Shown piece after piece: positions 25,205 through 33,873 of a DNA stretch of 64,000 nt (position 1 is its first letter; the number at the start of each line of letters is the position of its first letter). The position numbers were made by a program, and so were the translations under genes. The notes beneath the pieces were generated by a model. That model worked only from the letters and a program-made list of their open reading frames with translations, was not told where the DNA came from and searched no databases. Source of the DNA: Vibrio gigantis (GTDB lineage Bacteria > Pseudomonadota > Gammaproteobacteria > Enterobacterales > Vibrionaceae); NCBI RefSeq assembly GCF_024347515.1, contig NZ_AP025493.1, forward strand, positions 1,860,001-1,924,000. Direction: 5' to 3'.

Positions 25205-26415
25205 GTTGGCCCGTGGTAAGGCTTAAGGATATAGCTGAGCTTATAAATGGTGATAGGTCTAAAAACTATCCTAGCGGAAGCGATATTGTAGATAGTGGTG
25301 TTCTATTCCTTAATTCAAAAAATATTGTTAATAACAAGCTGGACTTGCGTTTTAAGAACTTTATAACACAAGAAAAATTTGAATCATTGAGTCGCGGAAA
25401 GTTAGAAAGGAATGACCTTGTTATTACTTTACGAGGTACTCTTGGTAGTTGTTGTATCTTTAGTTCAAAATACGCAACAGGATTCATTAACGCTCAAATG
25501 ATGATTATTCGACCTAATAATAAAGTTGATGCTGATTATCTGTATTATTTTATAACTTCACCAGATACTAAAAATAGATTTGAGAGGTTAAATACTGGCT
25601 CCGCAGTGCCACAACTTACGGGAAAGCAGGTCGGCGAACTAGAAATCCCGCTGCCACCACTAGAAGAACAAAAACGCATTGCTGCCATTTTGGGCAAGGC
25701 CGATGCGATTCGCCAGAAACGCAAGCAAGCCATTGAACTTGCCGATGAGTTCTTACGCTGTGTGTTTTTGGATATGTTTGGTGACCCGGTAGTTAACCCG
25801 AGGGGTTGGGAACAAGTAACCTTATCTACTTTGTCAGAGAAAATTCTAAATGGCACAACCCCTAAAGGGGGAAATGATGTATATGTTGAAAAGGGCATTG
25901 CATTTTTAAGAAGTCAAAACGTGTGGAAAAAGCGCATTGATCTAGATGACATCGTTTGTCTTGATGATGAAACACATGCAAAAATGTCCAAAAGTAGTTT
26001 GAAACACAAGGATATATTGATAACTAAAACTGGTCGTATCAATACTGAAAACAGTAGTTTGGGACGAGCTGCTATTTACTATGGAACAGATGACGAGGCT
26101 AATATAAATGGGCATGTGTATTTAGTTAGGCTTAAACCAGATAATGTACATGAGTTTATTGAATTTATACTTACTACGAAAGAGTATCGAGACCATATAA
26201 GATCCGTATGTGTTGGTGGAATAGATAAGCGACAACTAAACAAGAACCATATTGAAGACTTCCCGATAATCTGTCCGCCTAGCAATGAACAACAGCGGTT
26301 TGTCAAAATACTTCATCAAAGTCAAAAAGTATTGGATAACTATAAAGAGCAGTTAGGGGGGGCTCAAAACAACTTTTCTGCTCTCTCTCAAAAAGCTTTC
26401 TCAGACCAACTATAA
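25201..26415 (+). CDS. hsdS: Type I specificity subunit
   Basis: 404 residues with two target-recognition domains: ~1-150, and ~195-370 with its own ILNGTTPKGGNDVYVEKGIAFLRSQN start motif. They are separated by the conserved helical spacers (IPLPPLEEQKRIAAILGKADAIRQKRKQAIELADEF, and a second one near the C terminus, PPSNEQQRFVKILHQ). Each domain reads half of a bipartite site; the site cannot be predicted from sequence alone. The gene is intact with no invertible repeats seen nearby. A terminator follows. Confidence 0.93.
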   Translation: MSWPVVRLKDIAELINGDRSKNYPSGSDIVDSGVLFLNSKNIVNNKLDLRFKNFITQEKFESLSRGKLERNDLVITLRGTLGSCCIFSSKYATGFINAQMMIIRPNNKVDADYLYYFITSPDTKNRFERLNTGSAVPQLTGKQVGELEIPLPPLEEQKRIAAILGKADAIRQKRKQAIELADEFLRCVFLDMFGDPVVNPRGWEQVTLSTLSEKILNGTTPKGGNDVYVEKGIAFLRSQNVWKKRIDLDDIVCLDDETHAKMSKSSLKHKDILITKTGRINTENSSLGRAAIYYGTDDEANINGHVYLVRLKPDNVHEFIEFILTTKEYRDHIRSVCVGGIDKRQLNKNHIEDFPIICPPSNEQQRFVKILHQSQKVLDNYKEQLGGAQNNFSALSQKAFSDQL

Positions 26416-26420
26416 ATTTC

Positions 26421-26447
26421 AGAGGTATCTTCGGATGCCTCTTTTTT
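26421..26447 (+). terminator. Terminator of the hsd operon
   Basis: AGAGGTATC-TTCG-GATGCCTCT stem with a stable UUCG loop, then six T, 6 bp after the hsdS stop. The following ATPase gene is therefore at least partly a separate unit. Confidence 0.85.
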
Positions 26448-26466
26448 GATCAAAGGTTAGGTAAAA

Positions 26467-27933
26467 ATGAAAATAACATCACTTACCGTTGGTGGGTTCA
26501 AAGGCATTAAAAACAAAGCTACGATCCCACTAGCACCTATCACGTTGTTCTTTGGCGCTAACAGTACTGGCAAAAGCACAGTATTACATGCATTACTGTA
26601 TCTGTATGAAGTGGCCGCTAAACGCAATTTTGATGCGCAATACAGTTCGATCGCTGGGGAGTCGCTCTACTTTGGCGGTTTTCGCAATATTGTATATGGT
26701 AAGGATTTAAATGGCGTTATCACCCTAGGCGCAACACTGGACTTTAGAGACGGTGCAACGGATATTTGGGATGATTATTTATCAGAGTCCGAACGTTGGT
26801 TACTAGAGAATACATTATTCTTTACGCCTGATTCAGAAGCTGACGTTTTATCTTTCGAGTTAGATATTAAGTGGGATCATACCAAAAATCGTGCGTACAT
26901 CAGCCGATATGTATGTAAAAGCCACGGCATTGAGTTTTTCAAAACAACAGCTCAAGCAGGTCGACCAGATTGCCAAATTACTCACTATCAACCACTGCCA
27001 CATTGGGAAGTAGATGAATCATTTAAAATCGAAAACCTCTTTGATTCAGGCCAATGGGAAGATGTCTCAATAAACGGCCAAGATGCTTTGCCAAATATCT
27101 ACAAAAAGCTCGATCTATCCAATGCCCCCTTCGATTGGTCTGATGTTTTCGAAAGCCATCCACTGGCAGCCCAGTTGTTTGCAGAAGCCTCACTGTCTCA
27201 AGCTGCCTTTGCGCCAATAAAGCTATTAGTAAAAAAACTTGAAGACTTTATCCATATTGGACCATTACGTATTGTACCAACACGTGCGACTGTCTTGAAC
27301 AAAAACACGAACTCACAGCGTTGGTATGATGGTACTGCTGGTTGGGAAAAATTTGCATTCTCAAGAGATGAAGTCAAAGTTCAAACTAGTAAGAAATTTG
27401 AAAGTAGTCGTTTCTTTGGTACTAACTACCGTTTTGAAGCACAAGATTATGGTGACGTAAATTTAAGTGAGAAAAAAGTTATTCTAAGGGATTTATACAC
27501 CGATATTACATTATTGCCATCAAGCGTAGGTGTTGGCGTTTCTCAAGTGTTTCCTTTTGTAGTTGCTACATCGCTTGAGCAGGACCTTATCGTATCGTGC
27601 GAGCAACCTGAACTGCATATTCACCCCAAGTGGCAGTTAGCCTTAGGGGATATGATGCTCGAGGCAACTAAGAAAAACCCTGACCGTATGTTCTTGGTTG
27701 AGACCCACAGCGAACATTTGTTATTGAGGCTGTTGAAACGTCGCCGCCAAACCGCAGATGAAGAGATCGAATACGAACCATTTGGTTGTAAGAAAAGTGA
27801 TGTACAGATAGTTTTTTGTGAGCAATCCGAAGGCAAAACTCGTTTAATTCCAATCAAAACAACTGATGAGGGTGAGTTTGATGCACCTTGGCCAAACGGC
27901 TTTTTTGAAGAAAGAAGGGAGGAGCTGTTCTGA
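26467..27933 (+). CDS. AAA15/DUF3696-type ABC-like ATPase
   Basis: A 488-residue ATPase related to OLD/SMC heads. Walker A is FFGANSTGKSTVL (about 29-41), the signature region is LLPSSVGVGVSQVFPF, Walker B is LIVSCEQPELHIHP and the H-loop is ETHSEHLL. The C-terminal WPNGFFEERREELF is the DUF3696-type end. Enzymes of this group act as the sensor/ATPase half of two-gene phage defence systems (for example PARIS and Gabija relatives). It overlaps the next gene by 1 bp (TGATG), so the two are a coupled pair. The specific system is not one I can name. Confidence 0.8.
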   Translation: MKITSLTVGGFKGIKNKATIPLAPITLFFGANSTGKSTVLHALLYLYEVAAKRNFDAQYSSIAGESLYFGGFRNIVYGKDLNGVITLGATLDFRDGATDIWDDYLSESERWLLENTLFFTPDSEADVLSFELDIKWDHTKNRAYISRYVCKSHGIEFFKTTAQAGRPDCQITHYQPLPHWEVDESFKIENLFDSGQWEDVSINGQDALPNIYKKLDLSNAPFDWSDVFESHPLAAQLFAEASLSQAAFAPIKLLVKKLEDFIHIGPLRIVPTRATVLNKNTNSQRWYDGTAGWEKFAFSRDEVKVQTSKKFESSRFFGTNYRFEAQDYGDVNLSEKKVILRDLYTDITLLPSSVGVGVSQVFPFVVATSLEQDLIVSCEQPELHIHPKWQLALGDMMLEATKKNPDRMFLVETHSEHLLLRLLKRRRQTADEEIEYEPFGCKKSDVQIVFCEQSEGKTRLIPIKTTDEGEFDAPWPNGFFEERREELF

Positions 27934-28823
27934 TGTTGCATTTGGAATTTGCGGTAGCGCCTACTGAAGTCAACTCTTTGGCCGACTTGGCTCTGTTGGA
28001 TGCGCGACTAGGGTTTGACCGCGGGGCTGTGTTGTCTGGTTTTCCGAAAGCTTGGTTTAGAGATGTCTCTGACCAATTAAGGCAGACGCACAATGGAACT
28101 TCGCTGGATAAAGCAACAGAGCGACTTAGAACTTTCAAAAATAATAAGACAGTTACGTTTACTCGAACGTATCAAGAAGGTAGTTGGGTAAATGCAGCTA
28201 CAGAAAGCCATGGAAATGTTCCGTTTCATAGATTAGTCGAGCAATCATTTACTCAGTTACCTGTTTTTGTTTCTTCGATTACTGAGTTAGAAGACCCCGA
28301 CTTTAACTACAACTCTCAATTTCCTCGAGATGCATTGTCTCTAGCTCAAGCAGCTACCGCACTTTTACTCGGTGCGGAGAAAGTTACTATTTACGACCCA
28401 TTTATTTGTGTTACTAAGTCGGGTTATCGTAAAACGCTGCTTGAACTTATGAAGTTATGTAAAAAGGCTGAAGTAGAGTTTCATATTTTTTCAGAAGAAG
28501 ACGGAAAACCAGCTTGGGCTCGAACAGAAGAAGCTCTAATAGACCTAAAAGCTGTCATGCCCGGGAACATTAAGCTGTATTGGTATTGCGCAGATGATGA
28601 TGGTTCGGGTTTTTTACATTCTAGAGGTTTATTCACAGCCAAGGGTGGTTTGATCTACGACAGGGGGTTTGCAGAACCAAATGATAGAGATCAACGTCAA
28701 GAGCTCACAGATATAACTCCGATGCCCAACGATTTGCTCCAAGCGAAAGCAAATTCTTACAACACGTCTCTTCAATATGAAGATTTTGCTCTTGTGAGAG
28801 GTGTTTGGTCCTCGCATCCCTAA
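27933..28823 (+). CDS. Partner of the AAA15 ATPase with a PLD-like C-terminal motif
   Basis: A 296-residue protein coupled to the ATPase by a 1-bp overlap. The N-terminal half has no motif I know. The second half resembles the phospholipase-D-like fold: LLLGAEKVTIYDPFI near residue 147, then LHSRGLFTAKGGLIYDRGFAEP near 229, where an H-x-R...D arrangement stands in place of the usual H-x-K-x4-D. The nucleophile half is partly degenerate, so it may bind rather than cut. Inference: it is the effector of a two-gene defence module. Confidence 0.55.
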   Translation: MLHLEFAVAPTEVNSLADLALLDARLGFDRGAVLSGFPKAWFRDVSDQLRQTHNGTSLDKATERLRTFKNNKTVTFTRTYQEGSWVNAATESHGNVPFHRLVEQSFTQLPVFVSSITELEDPDFNYNSQFPRDALSLAQAATALLLGAEKVTIYDPFICVTKSGYRKTLLELMKLCKKAEVEFHIFSEEDGKPAWARTEEALIDLKAVMPGNIKLYWYCADDDGSGFLHSRGLFTAKGGLIYDRGFAEPNDRDQRQELTDITPMPNDLLQAKANSYNTSLQYEDFALVRGVWSSHP

Positions 28824-28891
28824 TGAACAATTGGGGTCTGTAACTTGATGCGATACATGTGGCAGGATTATTTGGCTGTTAATTTGTTTAC

Positions 28892-28915
28892 ATATGGTAA
28901 ATATTATTACCATAT
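28892..28915. promoter_or_regulatory. Palindromic operator-like site before the helicase/MoxR/VWA operon
   Basis: ATATGGTAA-ATATTA-TTACCATAT has 9-bp perfect arms, about 110 bp upstream of the helicase start. The half-site ATATGGTAAAT recurs at 35525-35535 before the HEPN gene. No obvious cognate regulator lies alongside. Confidence 0.5.
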
Positions 28916-29023
28916 AAAACTGTGATAGTTTGCAAAGATTCAATTAAATCATAATGTTAGCGTTTGGCATGCTTGTTGATTGCATTGTTGTATCAACATT
29001 TAAGAATCGAGGTGCCATCGAAT

Positions 29024-32000
29024 ATGACAGACGCTAATTCTACTACTTTAACAATTCCATCATTTTCTTTCCCGGATATCCAAGTATCTGGAAATAGAGT
29101 CGAGAGGTTCGGACGTCGCTCGTTTGAGCTCACAGTATCGATAGCTACTACAGATAACGCTGATATCGTTATTTGTAAGTCGCCAATTGGAGGTGATTAC
29201 GCTAAGTTTTATATTGTTAAAAGTAAGCGTGTTTGTGTTTCGCACCTTGAAGGTTACCCAGTTTTATACACACTAAAACCTGCAAGTTTTAAGGTGCTAG
29301 CTGTCGAATCCGAACTTCGATGGCTAAACCACCCGTTGACGAAATTGAACGATTTGAAACCCTCGCAAATTTCCAAGTCTTGGCAGAATCAGTTCATATT
29401 TAAGGCCGAGGACACAGAGTCGGGTAGCTTGGGATTGCGTACGCCTCAAGTCGGTGCTCTTCACGCAATCTCGGCTGAGTTTTCAAGATCAGCGAATATA
29501 GAGCCTAGTACAGTCGTTCTACCGACTGGAACAGGCAAAACAGAGACTATGTTGGCGACAACGATCTACCACCGCAGCGACAAAGTCCTGGTGTTGGTTC
29601 CTTCAAATTCGTTACGAGATCAAATTGGCGATAAGTTCAAAACTCTTGGTTGCTTGGCAGAGTTGGGTGTTGTACCCGAGGAAATACTCCATCCAGCTGT
29701 CGTGAAGATCAAAAAGGGCATTAAGACTGTAGAAGAGGCGCAGAAGCTGCTCGACAGTGCTAATGTGCTAGTTGCAACACCTCAAATATTGAAATCACGC
29801 TTTGCCAATTCAGGTGTACTTGAAACAATCTGCAACGCTTGTAGTCATCTTTTTGTTGACGAAGCTCATCATATTTCAGCTAATACGTGGAATGGAATAA
29901 AAGAGCAATTTGTTGGAAAAAGAGTTGTTCAGTTTACCGCTACGCCTTTCCGTAATGATACTCAAAGTTTGGGTGCCAAAATCATCTACAACTACACCAT
30001 GGGTGAAGCTCAAAAAGCAGGCTATTTTACTAACGTACAGCTCGAACCAGTAGAAGAATACTTCCAAGATTCCATGGATCTCGCTATCGCAGATAAAGCA
30101 ATCAAGTTGCTACAGTATGATATGGATTCAGGGCTTGATCACTTAATGATGGCTAGGGTGAAAACTAAAGAAAGAGCGAAAGAAGTCTTTAATCTATATC
30201 AGAAATTAGCGCCAGAGCTTAAACCTGTATTGGTTCATTCTGACCTTTCTAAAACGGAACAAAATAAGCGCCTTGCCTATCTGCGAGCACGAGAAGCCAA
30301 AGTGGTAGTATGTGTCGATATGCTAGGTGAAGGGTACGATTTACCAAACCTAAAAATTGCGGCTATTCATGACCATCATAAAAGTTTGGCGATAACGTTA
30401 CAGTTTATTGGGCGGTTTACCCGTGTCTCTCACAAAGAAACACTTGGTTCTGCAAGCGTGGTTGTAAATATAGCAGATCCTGGCGTTGAAGGTGCGTTGC
30501 AGAAATTGTACGCACTTGGTGCTGATTGGGATGAAGTGTTAAGACGCTTGTCAGAGAATCAAATAGAACGAGAGGTGCGATTACAGGAGGTTGTTGACTC
30601 TCTTAGAGGGCAAGGTGACTTGCACGAACAGCTTTCGCTCTGGAACTTGCGACCATCTTGCTCAGCTATGTTATTTAAGACAGATTGTGAAAGTTGGAAT
30701 CCTGAAAAGTTCACGGATATCAAATTCAGTCATGATGAAATGTGGCATTCAATTTCAAGCGAGGAAAATATTTTGGTGTTGTTGGCTGTAGCCAGCACGT
30801 CTGTGAAATGGGGTCACTTTAAAGATGTTAAAGACATCAACTACAAAATACTGATAGCTCATTGGGATAATGAACGTAACGCTTTACTCATTTATTCAAA
30901 TGATTATAAGGGGTTTAAAGTAGAAATACTGGCTGAAAAATTATGTGGTGAGTCCACTTATGTTATGTCAGGAAAACAGATTTTTAATGTTCTCAATAAC
31001 ATCGAATATCCACTGGTGAATAATCTTGGTTCTGCACAAAACGGAGCGATTAGCTTTACGCAATTCTTTGGACCAAACGTTACCGAGGGGCTAAGCGCAG
31101 TTGAAAAATCTGCGTCAACTCTTAGCAATATTGCGGCCATGGGGTATGAGGATGGCAACAAAGTATTGTGGGGCTGTTCGGAGCGTAAAGGTAAAGTTTG
31201 GTCTCCCAAAGCGGGTTCAATCGCCGACTGGTTACTCTGGGCAAAAGCAGCGTGGGATAAAGTAGTAGAGGGTGGTAATGATGATACAAACATTACACGT
31301 GACTTCTTGAGACCTCAGAAAATAGACAACCCTCATCTTTATATGCCGATATCAATACAGTGGGGTGAGCAACTTCAAGTCCGTAATGAAGAGGGCGTCA
31401 AAATATACTTTGGTTCATCTTCATTCTACTTGTATGAGGTCGACTTAAAAGTGACATGGGATGAACAAACCAAAGAACCCATTCTGGTTTTTGAGTCCTC
31501 TCAAACCGCATCGAAATACAAATTGCTGATCGATCAAGAGCTGTCGAAAGGTTATGACTATCAATTGTTAGAAGGTGAGCCGATCTCTATTCAAGTAGGA
31601 AACTCTGAACCTAGAACGCTCATAGAGGAGATGTACCACGATCCGATATTCGTCTATTACGCTGATGGTTCATTTTCTTATAACTGCTATTGGGTTGAGG
31701 TGAGGGACAATATAGGTAGTTACTCTCCTGACGCATTGAATCCTGTCGGATGGACCGTGGACATAACGAAAGAGTCAATGGGTGCGAACTTAAATACTAA
31801 TACAGTACAGCACCAAACTTGGCAGCTTATCGACTCAGAGTACGACATCGTAATCAATGATGATGACCATGGAGAAGCTGCTGATTTAGTGGCAATTAAA
31901 TCTCTGCCGGACAAGATAATTCTAAGCCTGTACCACTGTAAATACTCTCATGGTAATGAACCTGGAAGACGACTAAGTGATCTTTATGAAGTCTGCGGGC

Positions 32001-32302
32001 AGGCTCAACGTTCTGTACGTTGGAAGCATGTTGGTCTTCCTTATTTATACAAACATATTCAAAAGCGTGAGGGAGCTTGGAAAGGGCGAGGTCAAAGCCG
32101 TTTTTTGAAAGGGAATATAGCTCAGTTGGAAAGCATCAAAAATCGCTCACGTACCACTCCTATCGAGTTTCAAGTCGCAGTGGTGCAACCGGGAGTGAGC
32201 AAAGAGAAAATTACAGAAGAAATGCTCAAATTACTTGGAACAACAGAACTTTTCATAAAGAAAACAACATTAGCTGAGTTACGCGTGTGGTGCTCGGACT
32301 AA
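29024..32302 (+). CDS. Large SF2 helicase with C-terminal nuclease-like domain
   Basis: I use the ATG at 29024 (MTDANSTTLTIPSF) because a GAGGTG site lies 9 nt before it; the frame is open 20 codons more. The product is 1092 residues. The motor has Walker A LPTGTGKTET (about 166-175), DEAHH (about 279), TATPF, and motifs V/VI DMLGEGYDLPNLK and QFIGRFTR. The last third is unlike known helicase tails. Near residues 945-970 DDDHGEAADLVAIK then ILSLYHCKYS looks like a PD-(D/E)xK core (inferred). It begins a three-gene unit with a MoxR ATPase and a VWA protein. Confidence 0.8.
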   Translation: MTDANSTTLTIPSFSFPDIQVSGNRVERFGRRSFELTVSIATTDNADIVICKSPIGGDYAKFYIVKSKRVCVSHLEGYPVLYTLKPASFKVLAVESELRWLNHPLTKLNDLKPSQISKSWQNQFIFKAEDTESGSLGLRTPQVGALHAISAEFSRSANIEPSTVVLPTGTGKTETMLATTIYHRSDKVLVLVPSNSLRDQIGDKFKTLGCLAELGVVPEEILHPAVVKIKKGIKTVEEAQKLLDSANVLVATPQILKSRFANSGVLETICNACSHLFVDEAHHISANTWNGIKEQFVGKRVVQFTATPFRNDTQSLGAKIIYNYTMGEAQKAGYFTNVQLEPVEEYFQDSMDLAIADKAIKLLQYDMDSGLDHLMMARVKTKERAKEVFNLYQKLAPELKPVLVHSDLSKTEQNKRLAYLRAREAKVVVCVDMLGEGYDLPNLKIAAIHDHHKSLAITLQFIGRFTRVSHKETLGSASVVVNIADPGVEGALQKLYALGADWDEVLRRLSENQIEREVRLQEVVDSLRGQGDLHEQLSLWNLRPSCSAMLFKTDCESWNPEKFTDIKFSHDEMWHSISSEENILVLLAVASTSVKWGHFKDVKDINYKILIAHWDNERNALLIYSNDYKGFKVEILAEKLCGESTYVMSGKQIFNVLNNIEYPLVNNLGSAQNGAISFTQFFGPNVTEGLSAVEKSASTLSNIAAMGYEDGNKVLWGCSERKGKVWSPKAGSIADWLLWAKAAWDKVVEGGNDDTNITRDFLRPQKIDNPHLYMPISIQWGEQLQVRNEEGVKIYFGSSSFYLYEVDLKVTWDEQTKEPILVFESSQTASKYKLLIDQELSKGYDYQLLEGEPISIQVGNSEPRTLIEEMYHDPIFVYYADGSFSYNCYWVEVRDNIGSYSPDALNPVGWTVDITKESMGANLNTNTVQHQTWQLIDSEYDIVINDDDHGEAADLVAIKSLPDKIILSLYHCKYSHGNEPGRRLSDLYEVCGQAQRSVRWKHVGLPYLYKHIQKREGAWKGRGQSRFLKGNIAQLESIKNRSRTTPIEFQVAVVQPGVSKEKITEEMLKLLGTTELFIKKTTLAELRVWCSD

Positions 32303-32349
32303 ATCCGTTACCAAATGTACGCTAACGACATAAAGAGAAGGAATTTATT

Positions 32350-33873
32350 TTGACAACGACAGTATGTACAACAACGATGAACAGAAAAGACAAGCTACAA
32401 ACACTAATGGCCCAGATGAGTGATGGATTATTGGAAAGAGAGCAGCAAGTCCGACTTATGATGCTAGCCGCACTTTCTGGTGAGCATGTGTTACTCGTTG
32501 GGCCTCCAGGAACGGCTAAAAGTGAATTGGCAAAGCGGCTGAAAAGTGTCTTTGTTGAGGCCAATTACTTCGAGCGTCTAGTGACACGTTTTTCTGTACC
32601 TGAAGAGTTATTTGGCCCCCTTTCGATTAAATCGTTAGAAGAAGACCGATACAACAGGTTAACTAGTGGATATTTACCAGAAGCATCCGTTGCGTTTATT
32701 GATGAAATATTCAAAGCCAATAGTGCGATATTAAATAGTCTTTTGACGTTGCTGAATGAACGCCAGTTCGACAATGGAAATCGGAGAGTTGATGTTCCCT
32801 TAGTCTCTATAGTTGCAGCGAGTAATGAATTACCTGATGCTCAGGAACTAAGTGCACTGTATGATAGATTTATTCTGCGCTCTTACGTGTCACCTGTGTC
32901 TAATGATTCATTTGACAAACTATTGTGCGGTGCATTAGTGGATTTTGATCCAGAGCTCAATATCCGTTTGAAAATAGAAGATTTAAATGAGGTACAGCAT
33001 CTTGCCGAGAAAGTAGTTATAACTCCTGCGACATTAGAAGCTTGCAAAGAGTTTCGACATTACTTAACCGCACAAGATATTTACGTATCTGATCGCCGTT
33101 GGCGAAAATTGGTGAAGTTAATGAAGGTATCTGCTTTCACATCAGGCTTCACTGAAACCAGTATTTACGACACTTGGATTTTGCCGCATTGTTTATGGGA
33201 GCAACCAGAGCAATTTGAAGGCCTACAAGAGCTCTACAAGCGATTGGTGACAGTCGACGGAAAAACTCCGTCATCGCGTTTGACGCAGGTTATCAAAGCG
33301 TGGGAAACAAAACTTAAGGAAGACCAACTTACTCATAAACAAGATTCTAAAGGCCGCCCTTTGTATCTTGACCGAGAAGGCGATGAAGTCGTGGAAGAGG
33401 TTAGCAAGTACCACAAAAAAGATAACTACGGAAAATTGTTGTACTGGAATAGTTACTACAAAGAGAAAACTACTAATAAAAGAAATCACATGGGAAGTGG
33501 AGAAAATAAACCAATTTTTGATGAAGTTAAAAATACTCCAATCCCTCTGAATAGCTCATTTTCGAAAGCTCATATTGAAGGTCGAGTTAGAGAAATCCAA
33601 AGTCTAAGAAGTAGTGTAGAATCCCATTACAATCATGTGAACAAAGAGCTATCAGAAGTCTCTGGCTACTTTGATATACACCTCTGGCTAGAAAAAAGCT
33701 TATTGTCTGAAGTTACCAATGCTCTTCAAGCGTCTATAAAAGAGGGTGATAAATTACTTAAAAGGGTTGCTTCGTTGGAATCAGGTTTTAAAAACCTTCC
33801 TCTAGAAGAATCCCCAACTTTAATTCTAGATCCAAGTAATAGTGACGTAATCGAAGGAGAACTGTGTGATTAA
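32350..33873 (+). CDS. MoxR-family AAA+ ATPase
   Basis: 507 residues. I keep the TTG start because an AAGGA site lies about 8 nt before it; an ATG at 32377 is the alternative. Walker A is LVGPPGTAKSELAK (about residues 51-64), Walker B VAFIDEIFKANSA, with MoxR-type inserts (RFSVPEELFGPLSIKSLE) and sensor VAASNELPD. The C-terminal part is RavA-like, with a coiled-coil tail. MoxR ATPases act as chaperones or remodelers with VWA-domain partners, and the next gene is one, overlapping by 8 bp. Confidence 0.9.
   Translation: MTTTVCTTTMNRKDKLQTLMAQMSDGLLEREQQVRLMMLAALSGEHVLLVGPPGTAKSELAKRLKSVFVEANYFERLVTRFSVPEELFGPLSIKSLEEDRYNRLTSGYLPEASVAFIDEIFKANSAILNSLLTLLNERQFDNGNRRVDVPLVSIVAASNELPDAQELSALYDRFILRSYVSPVSNDSFDKLLCGALVDFDPELNIRLKIEDLNEVQHLAEKVVITPATLEACKEFRHYLTAQDIYVSDRRWRKLVKLMKVSAFTSGFTETSIYDTWILPHCLWEQPEQFEGLQELYKRLVTVDGKTPSSRLTQVIKAWETKLKEDQLTHKQDSKGRPLYLDREGDEVVEEVSKYHKKDNYGKLLYWNSYYKEKTTNKRNHMGSGENKPIFDEVKNTPIPLNSSFSKAHIEGRVREIQSLRSSVESHYNHVNKELSEVSGYFDIHLWLEKSLLSEVTNALQASIKEGDKLLKRVASLESGFKNLPLEESPTLILDPSNSDVIEGELCD

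Noticed and set aside
28964..29023. Longer N terminus of the large helicase
   Set aside because: The upstream codons lack a ribosome site, while the ATG at 29024 has GAGGTG at good spacing.
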